From assembly GCA_036563505.1 (NCBI GenBank), contig DATCMH010000002.1, positions 248,001-312,000 on the forward strand: DNA of 64,000 nucleotides. The letters are read 5' to 3'. Shown one piece after another: positions 50,593 to 60,800 of the stretch. A model generated the notes under the pieces. The model was not told the DNA's origin. It was given only the letters and a program-made list of their open reading frames with translations, and made no database searches. Both the position numbers and the translations under genes were made by a program. Origin of the DNA: DATCMH01 sp036563505. GTDB lineage: Bacteria; Pseudomonadota; Alphaproteobacteria; Rhizobiales; Beijerinckiaceae. How positions within the stretch are numbered: the first letter of the stretch is position 1; each line of letters opens with the position of its first letter.

Positions 50593-51710
50593 TGCTCTGG
50601 CTCGCCCTCCTCGCGACCGCGCTCGCCGCCTTGCCGGCGATCCTCGCCTTCAAGAACCTCGTGACCTTGCGCGCGCCACAGGGCACGCCGCCCCAGGATG
50701 CCCTCGTCTCGATCCTGATCCCGGCGCGCAACGAAGAGGCCAACATCGCCGCAGCGGTGGCGGCCGCCCGCGCGAGCACGGGCGTCGCGGTCGAGATCCT
50801 CGTCATGGACGACGGATCGAGCGACCGGACCCCTGAGATCGTGCGGGAGATCGTCGCCCACGATCCGCGGGTCCGGCTCGAATCCGCCCCGCCTCTGCCT
50901 GAGGGCTGGACCGGCAAGGTCCATGCCTGCCAGCGCCTCGCCGAGGCCGCCCGCGGCACCCACCTTCTCTACATCGACGCGGACGTGCGGCTCGAACCCG
51001 GCACCGCGGCGGCGATGGCGGGCCACGCCGCCCGAACGGGGATGAGCCTCGTCAGCGCGGTGCCCCGGCAAGTCACCCGCAGCACCGGTGAGCTCCTCAC
51101 CGTGCCGATGATCAACTACCTGCTGCTCGGCTACCTGCCCGTCGCGATGATGCGCTGGCGGCGCACCGACCCGAGCCTCGGCGCGGCCTGCGGCCAGCTC
51201 CTGCTCGCCGAGCGCGAGGCCTATTTCGGCGCCGGCGGCCACGCGGCGATCCGCTCGCTCCTCCACGACGGCATCCAGCTCGCGCGACGCTTCCGGGACC
51301 GCGGCTACGGCACCGACCTGGTCGCGGGCGCCGGACTCGCCACCTGCCGGATGTATCGCGGCTTCGACGAGGCCTGGGCCGGCTTCCTCAAGAACGCCCA
51401 TGAGGGCATGGCGAAGCCCGCTGCCCTGCCCGTCTGGACGGTGCTCCTGTTCGGCGGTCATGTTCTGCCCTTGCTCCTGAGCGTGGCGGCGCTTGCCGGC
51501 GCGGCGGACGCCTCGCTCGCCTTCGTGGCCCTCGGCCTTTCGCTGGGCAGCCGCGCCGCCGTGACGGTGGCGACCCGCGAGAACCCTCTCGCCATTCCCT
51601 TGCACCCCGTCGCTACCCTCGTCGCCCTGGCGATCCAGTGGACGGCGCTCCTGCGCACCTCGCGCGGCGGGCAGGCCGGCTGGAAGGGGCGGCTTTACCC
51701 CGCCGCGTGA
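50592..51710 (+). CDS. GT2-family membrane glycosyltransferase (CrtQ/CruC-like)
   Basis: A 372-aa GT-A glycosyltransferase. One N-terminal membrane helix (about 1-20), the catalytic domain with SILIPARNEEANIAAAVAAA, VMDDGSSDRTPEIV and the DXD equivalent in LLYIDADVRLEPGT, then two or three C-terminal helices. The segment LPEGWTGKVHACQRLAEAA is characteristic of carotenoid-cluster GT2 enzymes. It starts on the stop of the acyltransferase gene (TGATG). It likely glycosylates the oxidised carotenoid end group at the inner membrane. Confidence 0.87.
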   Translation: MLWLALLATALAALPAILAFKNLVTLRAPQGTPPQDALVSILIPARNEEANIAAAVAAARASTGVAVEILVMDDGSSDRTPEIVREIVAHDPRVRLESAPPLPEGWTGKVHACQRLAEAARGTHLLYIDADVRLEPGTAAAMAGHAARTGMSLVSAVPRQVTRSTGELLTVPMINYLLLGYLPVAMMRWRRTDPSLGAACGQLLLAEREAYFGAGGHAAIRSLLHDGIQLARRFRDRGYGTDLVAGAGLATCRMYRGFDEAWAGFLKNAHEGMAKPAALPVWTVLLFGGHVLPLLLSVAALAGAADASLAFVALGLSLGSRAAVTVATRENPLAIPLHPVATLVALAIQWTALLRTSRGGQAGWKGRLYPAA

Positions 51711-51721
51711 GGGAATTGGGA

Positions 51722-53392
51722 ATGGACGTGAGGCGGGGCGAAGCGACGTCGGGCGGCAAGACGGCCGCCGACGAGAGCTTTCCCGTCGCCTCCCTCGTCC
51801 TGGCGCGCCGCCATCGAGCCGCGGTGATGGCGTTCTATCGCCTCGTGCGCCTCGCCGACGACATCGCGGACGCCCCCCACCTCGCCCCGGACACCAAGCT
51901 CGCCCGCCTCGACGCCCTCGCCGCGGCCTTGAACGGGAATGCCACGGGTGCGCCGACTGAAGCGGCGGCGCTGCTGGCCGTCGAGGAAGCCCACGGCTGC
52001 GGTCGGGCCGAGGCGCTCGTGATGCTCGACGCGTTCCGGCAGGACGCCGTGAAGCGCCGCTATGAGAGCTTCGACGCGCTACTCGACTACTGCGCGCGCT
52101 CGGCCGATCCCGTCGGACGCTTCCTGCTGCGCCTCCATGGCGAGGGCGAGGCAGCAGGGCCGGCGTCCGACGCGCTCTGCACCGCGCTCCAGATCCTGAA
52201 CCACCTCCAGGACCTCGGGCCGGATCGCGCTGCTCTCGATCGGGTCTATCTGCCCCAGAGCTTCATCGATCGGGCCGGCGGCGAAGCGATCTTCTTCGCA
52301 CCCGACAATGCCGCCGGGCGCCGCCCCGTCCTCGATGCCGTGCTCGACCGCGTCGATGGCCTCGTCGATCGGGCCCGCGCCCTGCCAGCGCTGATCCAGG
52401 ACCGGCGCCTCGCGGTCCAGGCCGGGGCGACGGTGGCCGTGGCAGCCGCCCATGCCCGCCGCCTGCGCCGCCTCGACTCGATCGCAGCGCGGATCTCGCC
52501 CTTGGGCAGCGACGTCGCCCGGGCCTTCGCCGGGGCCCTCGCCCGTGTCGCGCTCGGCCGGCCGGCCACGGATCGCGCCGTGACCTTAGCGATCGTGCGC
52601 CGCTCTGGCTCGTCGTTCCGCCTCGGCATGAGCCACCTCGTGCCGGAGCGCCGCCGGGCGATCCACGCGGTCTATGCCTTCTGCCGCGTCGCCGACGACA
52701 TCGCCGACGGGGCCCAACCGCCGGACGAGAAGCTGCGTTGCCTCGATCGCTGGCGCGCCGCGCTTGCCGGCCAAGGCCCGGAAGCCCACAGCCCGATCCG
52801 CCGCGAGCTCGCCTTCGCGGAAACCCGCTTCCGCCTGCCGCGGGAGGAGCTCTTCGCGCTTCTCGACGGCATGGCTTGCGATGCCGCCGACCGGGTGCGC
52901 CTCGCCGACGACGAGGCCCTCGACCGCTACGCCCGGCAGGTCGCCGGCTCTGTCGGCGTTCTGTCAGTCCATGTCTTCGGCGCGCCGGAGGCGGAGGACT
53001 TCGCGCTGTCGCTCGGGCGCACGCTCCAGCTCGTCAACGTCCTGCGCGACGTGGACGAAGACGCGAGCCTGGAGCGGGTCTACCTGCCGCTCTCGCGGCT
53101 CTCCGCGCTAGGCCTCGAGGACCGGCCGGCCCTGGCGCTGGTGCGCGACCCCCGGTTTGCCCGCGCCTGCGCCGCTCTCGCCCGCGAGGCCGAGGCCGGC
53201 TTCGCCGAGGCGGACCGGATGCTCCAAAACCTCGACCGCGCGACGCTCAAGCCCGCCGTCCTGATGATGGAAGGCTATCGCCGCCTGCTCAACCGGCTCA
53301 TCGCCCGGGGCTTCGCCGAGCGCGGCCCGCGGCTGCGACTCAAGGCCGTCGATCGGCTCCAGCTGCTCCGTCATGCGGTGGGGGCGGCGTGA
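51722..53392 (+). CDS. Fused HpnC-HpnD squalene/hydroxysqualene synthase
   Basis: Two squalene/phytoene-synthase domains in one 556-aa protein. Domain 1 (about 15-290) is HpnC-like: FPVASLVLARRHRAAVMAFY, first Asp motif RLADDIADAP, second NHLQDLGPDR followed by VYLPQ. Domain 2 (about 300-545) is HpnD-like: FRLGMSHLVPERRRAIHAVY, VADDIADG, and NVLRDVDEDASLERVYLP. Both domains keep both DxxxD motifs, so both may be active: HpnD makes presqualene diphosphate from two farnesyl diphosphates and HpnC turns it into hydroxysqualene. The usual form is two separate genes. ATG at 51722 with GAGG upstream. Confidence 0.88.
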   Translation: MDVRRGEATSGGKTAADESFPVASLVLARRHRAAVMAFYRLVRLADDIADAPHLAPDTKLARLDALAAALNGNATGAPTEAAALLAVEEAHGCGRAEALVMLDAFRQDAVKRRYESFDALLDYCARSADPVGRFLLRLHGEGEAAGPASDALCTALQILNHLQDLGPDRAALDRVYLPQSFIDRAGGEAIFFAPDNAAGRRPVLDAVLDRVDGLVDRARALPALIQDRRLAVQAGATVAVAAAHARRLRRLDSIAARISPLGSDVARAFAGALARVALGRPATDRAVTLAIVRRSGSSFRLGMSHLVPERRRAIHAVYAFCRVADDIADGAQPPDEKLRCLDRWRAALAGQGPEAHSPIRRELAFAETRFRLPREELFALLDGMACDAADRVRLADDEALDRYARQVAGSVGVLSVHVFGAPEAEDFALSLGRTLQLVNVLRDVDEDASLERVYLPLSRLSALGLEDRPALALVRDPRFARACAALAREAEAGFAEADRMLQNLDRATLKPAVLMMEGYRRLLNRLIARGFAERGPRLRLKAVDRLQLLRHAVGAA

Positions 53393-54660
53393 CGGCCCGG
53401 CTCTACGTCATCGGCGCAGGGGTTGCAGGACTTGCCGCGGCGCTCGCCGGTGCGCGGCGGGGCGTCGAGGTACACCTCTCGGACGCTGCGCCCCAGGCCG
53501 GCGGCCGCTGCCGCACGGTTGCCGGCGACTTCGCGCACGACAACGGCACCCACGTGCTCCTGTCAGCCAACCTTCGGGCGCTCGCGTTCCTGGACGCGGT
53601 CGGGGCGCGGGAGCGCTGGATCGAGCCGGAGCCGGACGGGCTGCCGGTCTATGACGCCGCAACGCACCGCCTCGCCCGGGTCGGCCTGTCGCCCTGGTCC
53701 TGGCGCGATCCGGCCCGCCGCCCGCCGGGCCTGGCGCTTGCCGACCTGCCCCGGCTGCTTCGCCTCGCCCTTCCCCTCCCCGACCGCACGGTGGCGAGCC
53801 TTTTCGCGGGCCGGCCGATCTACCGCAGCCTCATCGAGCCCCTGACGGTGGCCGTGCTCAACACGCCGGGCGAGGTCGCCTCGGCCCGCCGCCTCGCGCC
53901 AGCCCTGCGCCGCATCGCGATGCCCGGCGCCGCCCGCCTCCTCGTCGCGCGAGAGGGGCTTAGCGCCGACCTCATTGGTCCGGCGGTGGCTGCCCTGCAG
54001 CGCCAGGGTGGTACGTTCCGGGCCGGAACGCGCCTGCGCGCCGTCGAGGATGAAGATGGGCGGGCCACCGTGCTGCGCTTTGCCGATGGCGCCGTCCGCC
54101 TCGGCCCGGAAGATGGAGTCGTCCTGGCCCTGCCGCCCGCCGAGGTCGGTCGCCTCTTGCCCGGGCTGCGAGTCCCTGACGCCTACGAGCCGATCCTGAA
54201 CCTGCACTATCAGGTCGCTCTGGCCACGACGCCGCGCTTCGTCGGGCTGACGGGGACCCTGGCGCAGTGGGTGCTCGTGCGCGGGGATCACGTCAGCGTC
54301 ACGGTCTCCGCGGCCGGCGACCAGGCCGAGGAAGCCGCGGGCTCTCTCGCGACGCGGATCTGGCAGGAGGTCGCCCCGGCCCTCGCGGCCCTTGGTTTGG
54401 ACCCTCCGGCCGCGCTGCCCCCGCACCGCGTCGTGCGCGAGAAGCGCGCGACCCTGCGCCAGGGTCTCGAGCGGGTGCCGCTTCCGCCGCTTCGCCCCCT
54501 CGCCAACCTGCGTCTCGCGGGCGATTGGCTCACCGCCCTGCCGGCGACGATCGAGAGCGCCGTGATGTCGGGCGAGGCCGCCGCTGCGAGTCTCTCGCGC
54601 CGCACCAGATCCCGGCCCGCCCGCCTTCTGCCCGGCCGGGTGAGCGCGGGGGTCGGATGA
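53389..54660 (+). CDS. hpnE: Hydroxysqualene dehydroxylase HpnE
   Basis: FAD-dependent amine-oxidase-like enzyme, 423 aa, which reduces hydroxysqualene to squalene. Motifs are LYVIGAGVAGLAAALAGARR, PQAGGRCRT and HDNGTHVLLSANLRALAFLD, then the C-terminal LRLAGDWLTALPATIESAVMSG. The GTG at 53389 overlaps the synthase stop (GTGA). Adjacent HpnC-HpnD fusion supports the assignment. Squalene could feed both hopanoids and the carotenoid enzymes upstream; no squalene-hopene cyclase gene is in the window. Confidence 0.9.
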   Translation: MTARLYVIGAGVAGLAAALAGARRGVEVHLSDAAPQAGGRCRTVAGDFAHDNGTHVLLSANLRALAFLDAVGARERWIEPEPDGLPVYDAATHRLARVGLSPWSWRDPARRPPGLALADLPRLLRLALPLPDRTVASLFAGRPIYRSLIEPLTVAVLNTPGEVASARRLAPALRRIAMPGAARLLVAREGLSADLIGPAVAALQRQGGTFRAGTRLRAVEDEDGRATVLRFADGAVRLGPEDGVVLALPPAEVGRLLPGLRVPDAYEPILNLHYQVALATTPRFVGLTGTLAQWVLVRGDHVSVTVSAAGDQAEEAAGSLATRIWQEVAPALAALGLDPPAALPPHRVVREKRATLRQGLERVPLPPLRPLANLRLAGDWLTALPATIESAVMSGEAAAASLSRRTRSRPARLLPGRVSAGVG

Positions 54661-55616
54661 CCAAGCGACCGCTCACCGTGCTGCTTGCCGCGCCCCGCGG
54701 CTTCTGCGCCGGCGTCGAGCGGGCCATCGCCGCCGTGGACGAGACCCTGGCCCTGAGTCAACGGCCCGTCTACGTCCGCCACGAGATCGTCCATAACGGG
54801 CGCGTCGTCGAGGCGCTTCGCGCCAAGGGTGCGGTCTTCGTCGAGGAGGTGAGCGAGATCCCGGCCGGCGCGGTCGCGGTCTTCAGTGCGCACGGCGTTC
54901 CAAAGCGCGTCGAGCAGGAGGCTGGCGCCCGCAACCTACGGGTGGTGGATGCCACCTGCCCCCTCGTCCGGCGGGTCCACCAGGAGGGCCGCCGCCACGC
55001 CGAGGCCGGTCGGGAAATCGTCCTGATCGGCCATGCCGGCCACGTCGAGGTCGAGGGCACGCTGGGACAGATCCCCGGAACCGTCCACGTGGTGGGCGAC
55101 GCTGCGCAGGTCGAGGCGCTTCGCGTCCGCGACCCGGAAAACCTCGCCTACGTCACCCAGACGACCCTGTCGGTCGATGACACGCGGGTCATCCTCTCCG
55201 CCCTGCGCCGCCGCTTTCCCCGGATCCTCGGGCCCGACACGCGAACCATCTGCTACGCAACGCAGAACCGGCAGGCGGCCGTCCGGGCCGTCGCGGCGCG
55301 GGCCGAGCGGGTGGTGGTCTGCGGGGCGCGCAACTCCTCGAACACCAACCGGTTGAGGGAGCTCGCGGAGACGCTGGGACGCCCGGCGCTTCTGGCCGAA
55401 CGGCCCGAGGACGTGACCTCGGCCTTCCTTGCAGGAATCGCCACCCTCGGCCTCACCGCCGGCGCATCGGCCCCCGAGGACCTCGTCCAGGAGGTGATCG
55501 CCCGCCTCCGCCGCTGGCGCGCGCTCGCGGTCGAGGAGGTGCGGGTGACGCAAGAGACCGTGCGCTTCGCGCCGGTGGACCTCTCGGCCTTGAGCGAACG
55601 TCGGTGCGCGACCTGA
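54657..55616 (+). CDS. ispH: 4-hydroxy-3-methylbut-2-enyl diphosphate reductase
   Basis: Last enzyme of the MEP pathway, giving IPP and DMAPP; 319 aa. The three iron-sulfur cysteines are in LAAPRGFCAGVERAI, VVDATCPLVRRVH and RTICYATQNRQ. Substrate-site motifs HEIVHN, FSAHGVP and VTQTTLSVDDT are present. ATG at 54657 overlaps the hpnE stop (ATGA). Placing precursor supply in the same transcript as squalene synthesis and carotenoid enzymes makes the operon a nearly complete terpenoid unit. Whether it is the only ispH in the genome cannot be known from the window. Confidence 0.95.
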   Translation: MTKRPLTVLLAAPRGFCAGVERAIAAVDETLALSQRPVYVRHEIVHNGRVVEALRAKGAVFVEEVSEIPAGAVAVFSAHGVPKRVEQEAGARNLRVVDATCPLVRRVHQEGRRHAEAGREIVLIGHAGHVEVEGTLGQIPGTVHVVGDAAQVEALRVRDPENLAYVTQTTLSVDDTRVILSALRRRFPRILGPDTRTICYATQNRQAAVRAVAARAERVVVCGARNSSNTNRLRELAETLGRPALLAERPEDVTSAFLAGIATLGLTAGASAPEDLVQEVIARLRRWRALAVEEVRVTQETVRFAPVDLSALSERRCAT

Positions 55617-55679
55617 AGCAGGCAGGTTGGGCTCACGCAATCGTGGGTTGGTTGGGTGAGAATAAGGCTTAAGCCCGGC

Positions 55680-55989
55680 GTCCCCTCACCCCCGCTCCAC
55701 TACGTTCCGCTTGCTTCGCCTGCCGGTGCGCAGGCGAAGCCCTCTCCCCGGAAGAGAGAGGAGTTGAGCATCCGAGTTTCGGTTCTGTTTGAGGTGAGGT
55801 GACACGGTGGTGCGCGCTCCACCTCTCCCGGCCGGGGAGAGGGTCGCGTCGGCGGACCGGCCGACGCGACGAGCGCAGCGAAGCGGAGCGGGGGTAAGGG
55901 GTGCGCGCCGCAGCCCCCCGGCTCTACGCCCACCACCCCTCATCCGCCCTCGCTCACGCCGGCCACGTTCTCTCAGGAGGGGAGAAGGT
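55680..55989. repeat. GC-rich palindromic repeats (copy 6); fills most of the gap 55617-56053
   Basis: Contains GCTTCGCCTGCCGGTGCGCA, GGCGAAGCCCTCTCCCCGGA, CCTCTCCCGGCCGGGGAGAG and CACCCCTCATCCGCCCTCGC, ending TCAGGAGGGGAGAAGG. It follows the terpenoid operon and precedes the PHA-system gene. No gene seen in the interval. Confidence 0.85.
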
Positions 55990-56053
55990 CTCGCGCGGGA
56001 ACCCCAACCGCGACCTTCCGCGTTGAGGCAGGGCTCGAACATCCGGAGATCGC

Positions 56054-56368
56054 ATGGCTCAAAAGCCTCTCGTCGTCACCATCCCGCATCAGCTCGGCCA
56101 GGCGGAGGCCAAGCGCCGGCTCGAGGGCGGCGTCCAGCAGATGCTGTCGATGTTCGGGGACAAGATGGCGACGATCGACGCCGCCTGGACCGAGAATCAC
56201 CTCGACTTCAAGGTCGGCGCCATGGGGCAGACGATCCCCGGGCGCCTCGACGTGCATCCTGAGAACGTGCGCCTGGAGGTCGATCTGCCCTGGATGCTCT
56301 CGCTCTTCGCGGAGAAGGCGAAGGCCTATATCGAGCGGCAGGGCACGCTCATGCTGGAGAAAAAGTAG
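56054..56368 (+). CDS. Polyhydroxyalkanoic acid system family protein
   Basis: A 104-aa protein of the PHA_gran_rgn family. The recognisable parts are VVTIPHQLGQAEAKRRLEGG, NHLDFKVGAMGQTIPGRLDV and LEVDLPWMLSLFAEKAKAYI. The family is annotated as linked to polyhydroxyalkanoate systems because of its neighbours in pseudomonads; its actual activity is unknown, and no phaC or phasin gene is nearby here. GGAG lies six bases upstream of the ATG. Convergent with the transglycosylase gene, only 3 bp apart. Confidence 0.85.
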   Translation: MAQKPLVVTIPHQLGQAEAKRRLEGGVQQMLSMFGDKMATIDAAWTENHLDFKVGAMGQTIPGRLDVHPENVRLEVDLPWMLSLFAEKAKAYIERQGTLMLEKK

Positions 56369-56371
56369 AGG

Positions 56372-57226
56372 TCAATCCCGGGCCGGATCGGGCCCGCCGA
56401 CCACAGGCGCGAAGGCTGAAGCGCCGGCCGGCAGGGCGGGCGCCTGCGGGGCGGGAAGCGCTTCGGCGCTCGACCCCGCGGCAGAGAAAACGGTGGCAGG
56501 CTTCGCCGCCGCCCGGCTCGTCGGCCCCGTCAGGCCTTTGCGCTTGGCCTCGTAGTAATAGCCCCGGGCGAAGTAGGCGATGGCCCGGTTCGGGTCGCCG
56601 CCGGCCGTGCGGTAAGCGCCAGCCAAGTAGCGCACCCCGTAGGTGAGATTCGTTTCCGCGTCGAGCAGACCCGCCGCGGTGCCGGTGTAGCCCATCCCCC
56701 GCGCCGTGCCGTGCTTGAGCTGCATGAGCCCGAACACCCCGCCCGGGCCGCGCGCCTGCGGGTTGTAACGGCTCTCCCGGATGATGACCCGGTGCACGAG
56801 GTCGACCGGCACGTCGTTCGCCTTGGCATGGGCCGTGATGAGGGCGTCGAGCGAAGCGCTCGGCGCGCGGGGCACGGCGTTGAGCCCCCGTCCCTTCGCG
56901 ACTTGCGTCACGGCCGATTCGGCAGGGGCCTCGACCGGAACCGTCTGCGGCACGGTCTGGGGCGGCGCGAAGGCCGCGGCGAGTTGCTCGCCCAGCGTCG
57001 GGGTCGGCGCCACGGCGACCTGCTCCACCGGAGCCTCGGTCTGATCCGTCTGGAGCGTCGGGCGCTTGGGCGGCACGGCGACCCGGGCCGCCTTCGGCTT
57101 CGCCTTGACCCTCGGCTTCGGCGCGGCGGCCACCCCCTCCTGGACGGCCTCGGACGACGCATCCTGTGCGTGCACGCCGGAGCTGAGAAGGACGAGCAGG
57201 GCCGGCAGCGCGACGCGACGGATCAT
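56372..57226 (-). CDS. Lytic transglycosylase (SLT/GH23 type), exported
   Basis: A 284-aa periplasmic muramidase-like enzyme that cleaves peptidoglycan with 1,6-anhydro products. A signal peptide covers about residues 1-20 (LPALLVLLSSGVHAQ), then a low-complexity Pro/Lys/Val linker (about 30-110) leads to the SLT domain: VHRVIIRESRYNPQARG with the catalytic Glu, GVFGLMQLKHGTARGMGY and YGVRYLAGAYRTAGGD. The last 50 residues are disordered and Pro/Ala-rich. ATG at 57226 is set by the signal peptide; the frame is open further upstream. Confidence 0.92.
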   Translation of the reverse strand: MIRRVALPALLVLLSSGVHAQDASSEAVQEGVAAAPKPRVKAKPKAARVAVPPKRPTLQTDQTEAPVEQVAVAPTPTLGEQLAAAFAPPQTVPQTVPVEAPAESAVTQVAKGRGLNAVPRAPSASLDALITAHAKANDVPVDLVHRVIIRESRYNPQARGPGGVFGLMQLKHGTARGMGYTGTAAGLLDAETNLTYGVRYLAGAYRTAGGDPNRAIAYFARGYYYEAKRKGLTGPTSRAAAKPATVFSAAGSSAEALPAPQAPALPAGASAFAPVVGGPDPARD

Positions 57227-57509
57227 GGAGGCACCGTTGTTCGTTGAAGCTAAGAGCTTCGTCGCCGGCAAATAGGGCCATCCTGGGGCAGAGTTTTCGT
57301 CCGCGCCGTGATCTTTTCCAGAACTTGCGCCAGGATCTCAGGTCTATATGGAAACAGATTGGAACAGGTTATCTCAAGCGCCTTGAAAATGTCGTCAACT
57401 GTTCGCTGCGCCCGGACAAGAATACGCTCGCATTTTCCCTTTGCCCTATTCTGGCCCATAACCGGATCATGGTGCCGCGGCTCCAAAGACGCACAAGGGA
57501 ATGCGCTCC

Positions 57510-57881
57510 ATGACCACGAACCTTCGTCGCGGCCTCCTGGCCATCGCTCTGGCCTCCGTCGCCGGCCTGGGCACCGCCGAAGCGAAGCCCCTCAAGGCGG
57601 GCGGTCACAAGCTCCAGGCCGGCAAGGCCTCCTGGTACGGGCATGGCACCCGCACCGCGAACGGCGAGCGCTTTAATCCCGGCGGCTACACCGCCGCGCA
57701 TCGGACACTGCCTTTCGGCACCCGGGTGAAGGTCGTCAACGAGCACAGCGGCCGCTCCGTCGTGGTGCGAATCAACGACCGTGGGCCGTTCGTCGGCGGT
57801 CGGATCATCGATCTGTCCCGCGGCTCGGCCAAGGCGCTCGGCGTCTCGGGCGTGGCGAGCGTCTCGCTCTACCGCATCTGA
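57510..57881 (+). CDS. RlpA-like double-psi beta-barrel protein (second copy)
   Basis: A 123-aa exported protein. A signal peptide ([20 protein letters not shown], cleavage near TAEA) leads directly to the barrel: [53 protein letters not shown]. No lipobox and no SPOR domain, so it is soluble in the periplasm. The barrel is very similar to that of the lipoprotein at 44359. I chose the ATG at 57510 because AAGGGA lies nine bases upstream; an ATG at 57501 overlaps that site. 3' end overlaps the Mfd gene by 13 bp (convergent). Confidence 0.9.
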   Translation: MTTNLRRGLLAIALASVAGLGTAEAKPLKAGGHKLQAGKASWYGHGTRTANGERFNPGGYTAAHRTLPFGTRVKVVNEHSGRSVVVRINDRGPFVGGRIIDLSRGSAKALGVSGVASVSLYRI

Positions 57882-60800
57882 TCGGTGCCTGAGAGCCGCG
57901 CGACGAAGCTCGCCGCAGCCTCAAGCCGCTCCCGCCCGTCCTCCGTCGGTCGGGGGTCGACGACGCGCTCGCCGGTGCGCCGCAAGCCGTCGGGGAGTGG
58001 GTCGGGCGGCTCTCGCCCGAGCCGGAACGAGGCTGCCAGCGCCTGCGGCCCGGCGTCGAGGCGCTCGATGCCCGCAGTCTGACAGGCAAGACCCAGGCGC
58101 GCGAGATCGAGGAGCGTCAGCGCCTCCTCCGGCAGCGCGCCGAAGCGGTCCTCGAGTTCGGCGGCGAAGCGGCCGACGGCCCGGGGGGTCGCGAACCGCG
58201 CCAAGCGGGCGTAGAGGTCGAGTCTCACCTCCACCTCCGGCACAAGGGCCTCGGGGATGCGGCCGGTGAGGCCGAGATTGAGCTCGGGCCAGCTCTCGTC
58301 CGCCGTCGCTTCGCCGCGGGCGCGGCGCAGGGCGCGCCCGAGGAGGTGCTGCGCGAGGTGGGCACCTACGAGCTTGACGTGGCCCGCCTGCTCCTCGCCG
58401 AAGAGGTCGCCCGCCCCGCGCAGGTCGAGGTCACGCGCGCTCAAGGCGAATCCCGCTCCGAGCCGATCGAGGGCGGCAAGCGTCTCCAGGCGCTTGCGGG
58501 TGGCTGCCGGCAGCGCGTGATCCTCCTCCGTCAGGACATAGGCGACGCCTCGCGCCCGCCCGCGTCCGACCCGCCCGCGCAGCTGGTGCAGCTGCGCCAG
58601 GCCGAAACGATCGGCGCGCCAGATCAGCATCGTGTTGGCGCGGGGCACATCGAGACCGCTCTCGACGATGTTGGTGGCGAGCAGCACGTCGCCCTCGCCG
58701 TCGGCGAAACCCACCATGGCGGCATCGATCGCGTCCGGCGCCAACCCGCCATGGGCGATCTTGATCTCGAGGTCCGGCACGAGGGCCGCAAGGCGCTCGG
58801 CCATCGGCGCGATGTCCTCGACGCGGGGGCAGACGACGAAGCTCTGCCCGCCCCTGGCCCGCTCGCGCAGCAGGGCCTCGCGCACGGTCACCGGGTCGAA
58901 GGCGGTGACGAAGGTGCGGATCGGGCGCCGCCGCGCGGGCGGGGTCGCGAGCACGCTCAGGTCCTGCAGGCCGACGAGGGCCGCTTGCAGCGTGCGCGGG
59001 ATGGGCGTCGCGGTGAGGGTGAGGACGTGGACGCCCTCAGCCAAGCGGCGCAGCTTTTCCTTGTCGGCCCGGCCGAACCGCTGCTCCTCGTCGATGACGA
59101 CGAGGGCGAGGTCCTGGAAGCGCACGCCCTTCGCCGCGACGGCGTGAGTTCCGACGACGATCCGCACAGAGCCATCGGCGAGACCGGCCTTGACGCGCTT
59201 GGCCTCCGTTGGCGCGACGAGGCGCGAGAGGCCCGCCACCTCGACCCCGAGCCCGGCGAAACGGCGGCGGAACGCGTGAAGGTGCTGGCGCGCGAGCACG
59301 GTGGTGGGCGCGACCACCGCCACTTGACGACCGGCGAGCGCCGCCGCGGCCGCGGCGCGCAGCGCCACCTCCGTCTTGCCGAAGCCGACATCGCCGCAGA
59401 CGAGCCGGTCCATGGGACGACCAGAGGCGAGGTCGCGAACCGCGTCGGCGATGGCGCTGGCTTGGTCGGGCGTCTCGGCGAAGGGGAAGCGGGCGCTGAA
59501 GCGCTCGAACGGGCGCTTCGGCGGAACGACGGGCTCGGTCGTCCGCTCGGCGCGCGTCTTGGCGAGGGCCGAGAGGCGCGCCGCGGTCTCGTCGATCTCG
59601 GCCATGAGCTTGGCGCGGCGCTTGGGCCAGGCCTCGCCCTCAAGCGTATCGAGGGTGACGGCCTCAGCCTCCGCGCCGTAGCGCCAGATCCGGCCGAGCT
59701 CGCGCACCGGCAGCAGGAGGCTGGCCTCGCCGGCATAGGTGAGCCGCACGAGATCGGCCCTGCCCTCCGGCACGTCCAGGGTCTCCAGCCCGTCGAGGCG
59801 GCCCATGCCGTGATCGAGGTGGATGACCGCATCGCCCGGACGCAGCCCGGCCGCGGCGAAGACCTCGGCCGGGCTCGTCGCGCCGGCGGCGTTGGCGCGC
59901 TGTCCGAGGAGATCGGCGGCGGCAACGAAGGCCGCGGCCTCGGTCGCGTCGACGAAGCCCTCGTCGAGGTCAAGCGGCAGGAGGAGAACCGCGCCCGCGG
60001 GCGCTTCCCGCACCTCGGGCCAGCCCCCGACCTCCTCGATGGTCTCGTCCACGGCAGCGCGGCCGCGGCGCAGCAGCGCGCGCCGGTCGCGCTCGGCAGC
60101 CGCCGCCAGCACGATGCGCCGCCCAGCCTCGCGCTGCGCCGACACGAAGGACGCAAAGCTCGCGGCCGTATCGGCTTCGAGAGCGAAGGCCGGCACGGGG
60201 GCAAGGCCGGCCTCGTTCTCTCCCGCCTCGACGAAGCGCCAGAGCCGGCGCCCCGTCATGGCGGCCTCGTAGGAATCGCGGTCGAGGTAGAGCCGCTCCG
60301 GCGCGGGCGGGCGAGGGCCGTCGGCACGCTCGGGGCGCAGGCGGATGCGGCTCTCGTAGGCGTCGGCCATCTGCTCCCAGGCCGCCTCGAGCCGGTCCGC
60401 GGCCCGGGAGTCGAGGACGAGCGCGGCGCTGGGCACGTAGTCGAAGAGTGTTTCAAGGGCGGGATAGTGGTCGGGGAGCCAGTGCTCCATGCCCTCCGTT
60501 CGCTCGGCGCCCGTCTCGAGCACGCATTCGGAGGCGGGCCGGAGTACCACGCCGTCGCGCCCGTCCGTGGTGCGCTGGCTGACCGGATCGTAGGCGCTCG
60601 CGGCGACGATCCGGCCGTCGGCGTGCTCCAACCGCACGGGGACTTCGGCGCCCGCCGGGTAGACGTCGATCACCTGGCCCCGGAGCGCCGCCTCGCCCGG
60701 CTCGTCGACGCGCTCGTCGAGAACGTAGCCGAGACGAAGCAGCTCCGCTTCGAGCGCGCCGAGATCGACGGCCTCGTCCGCCCTGAGCGACAGCCGCGCC

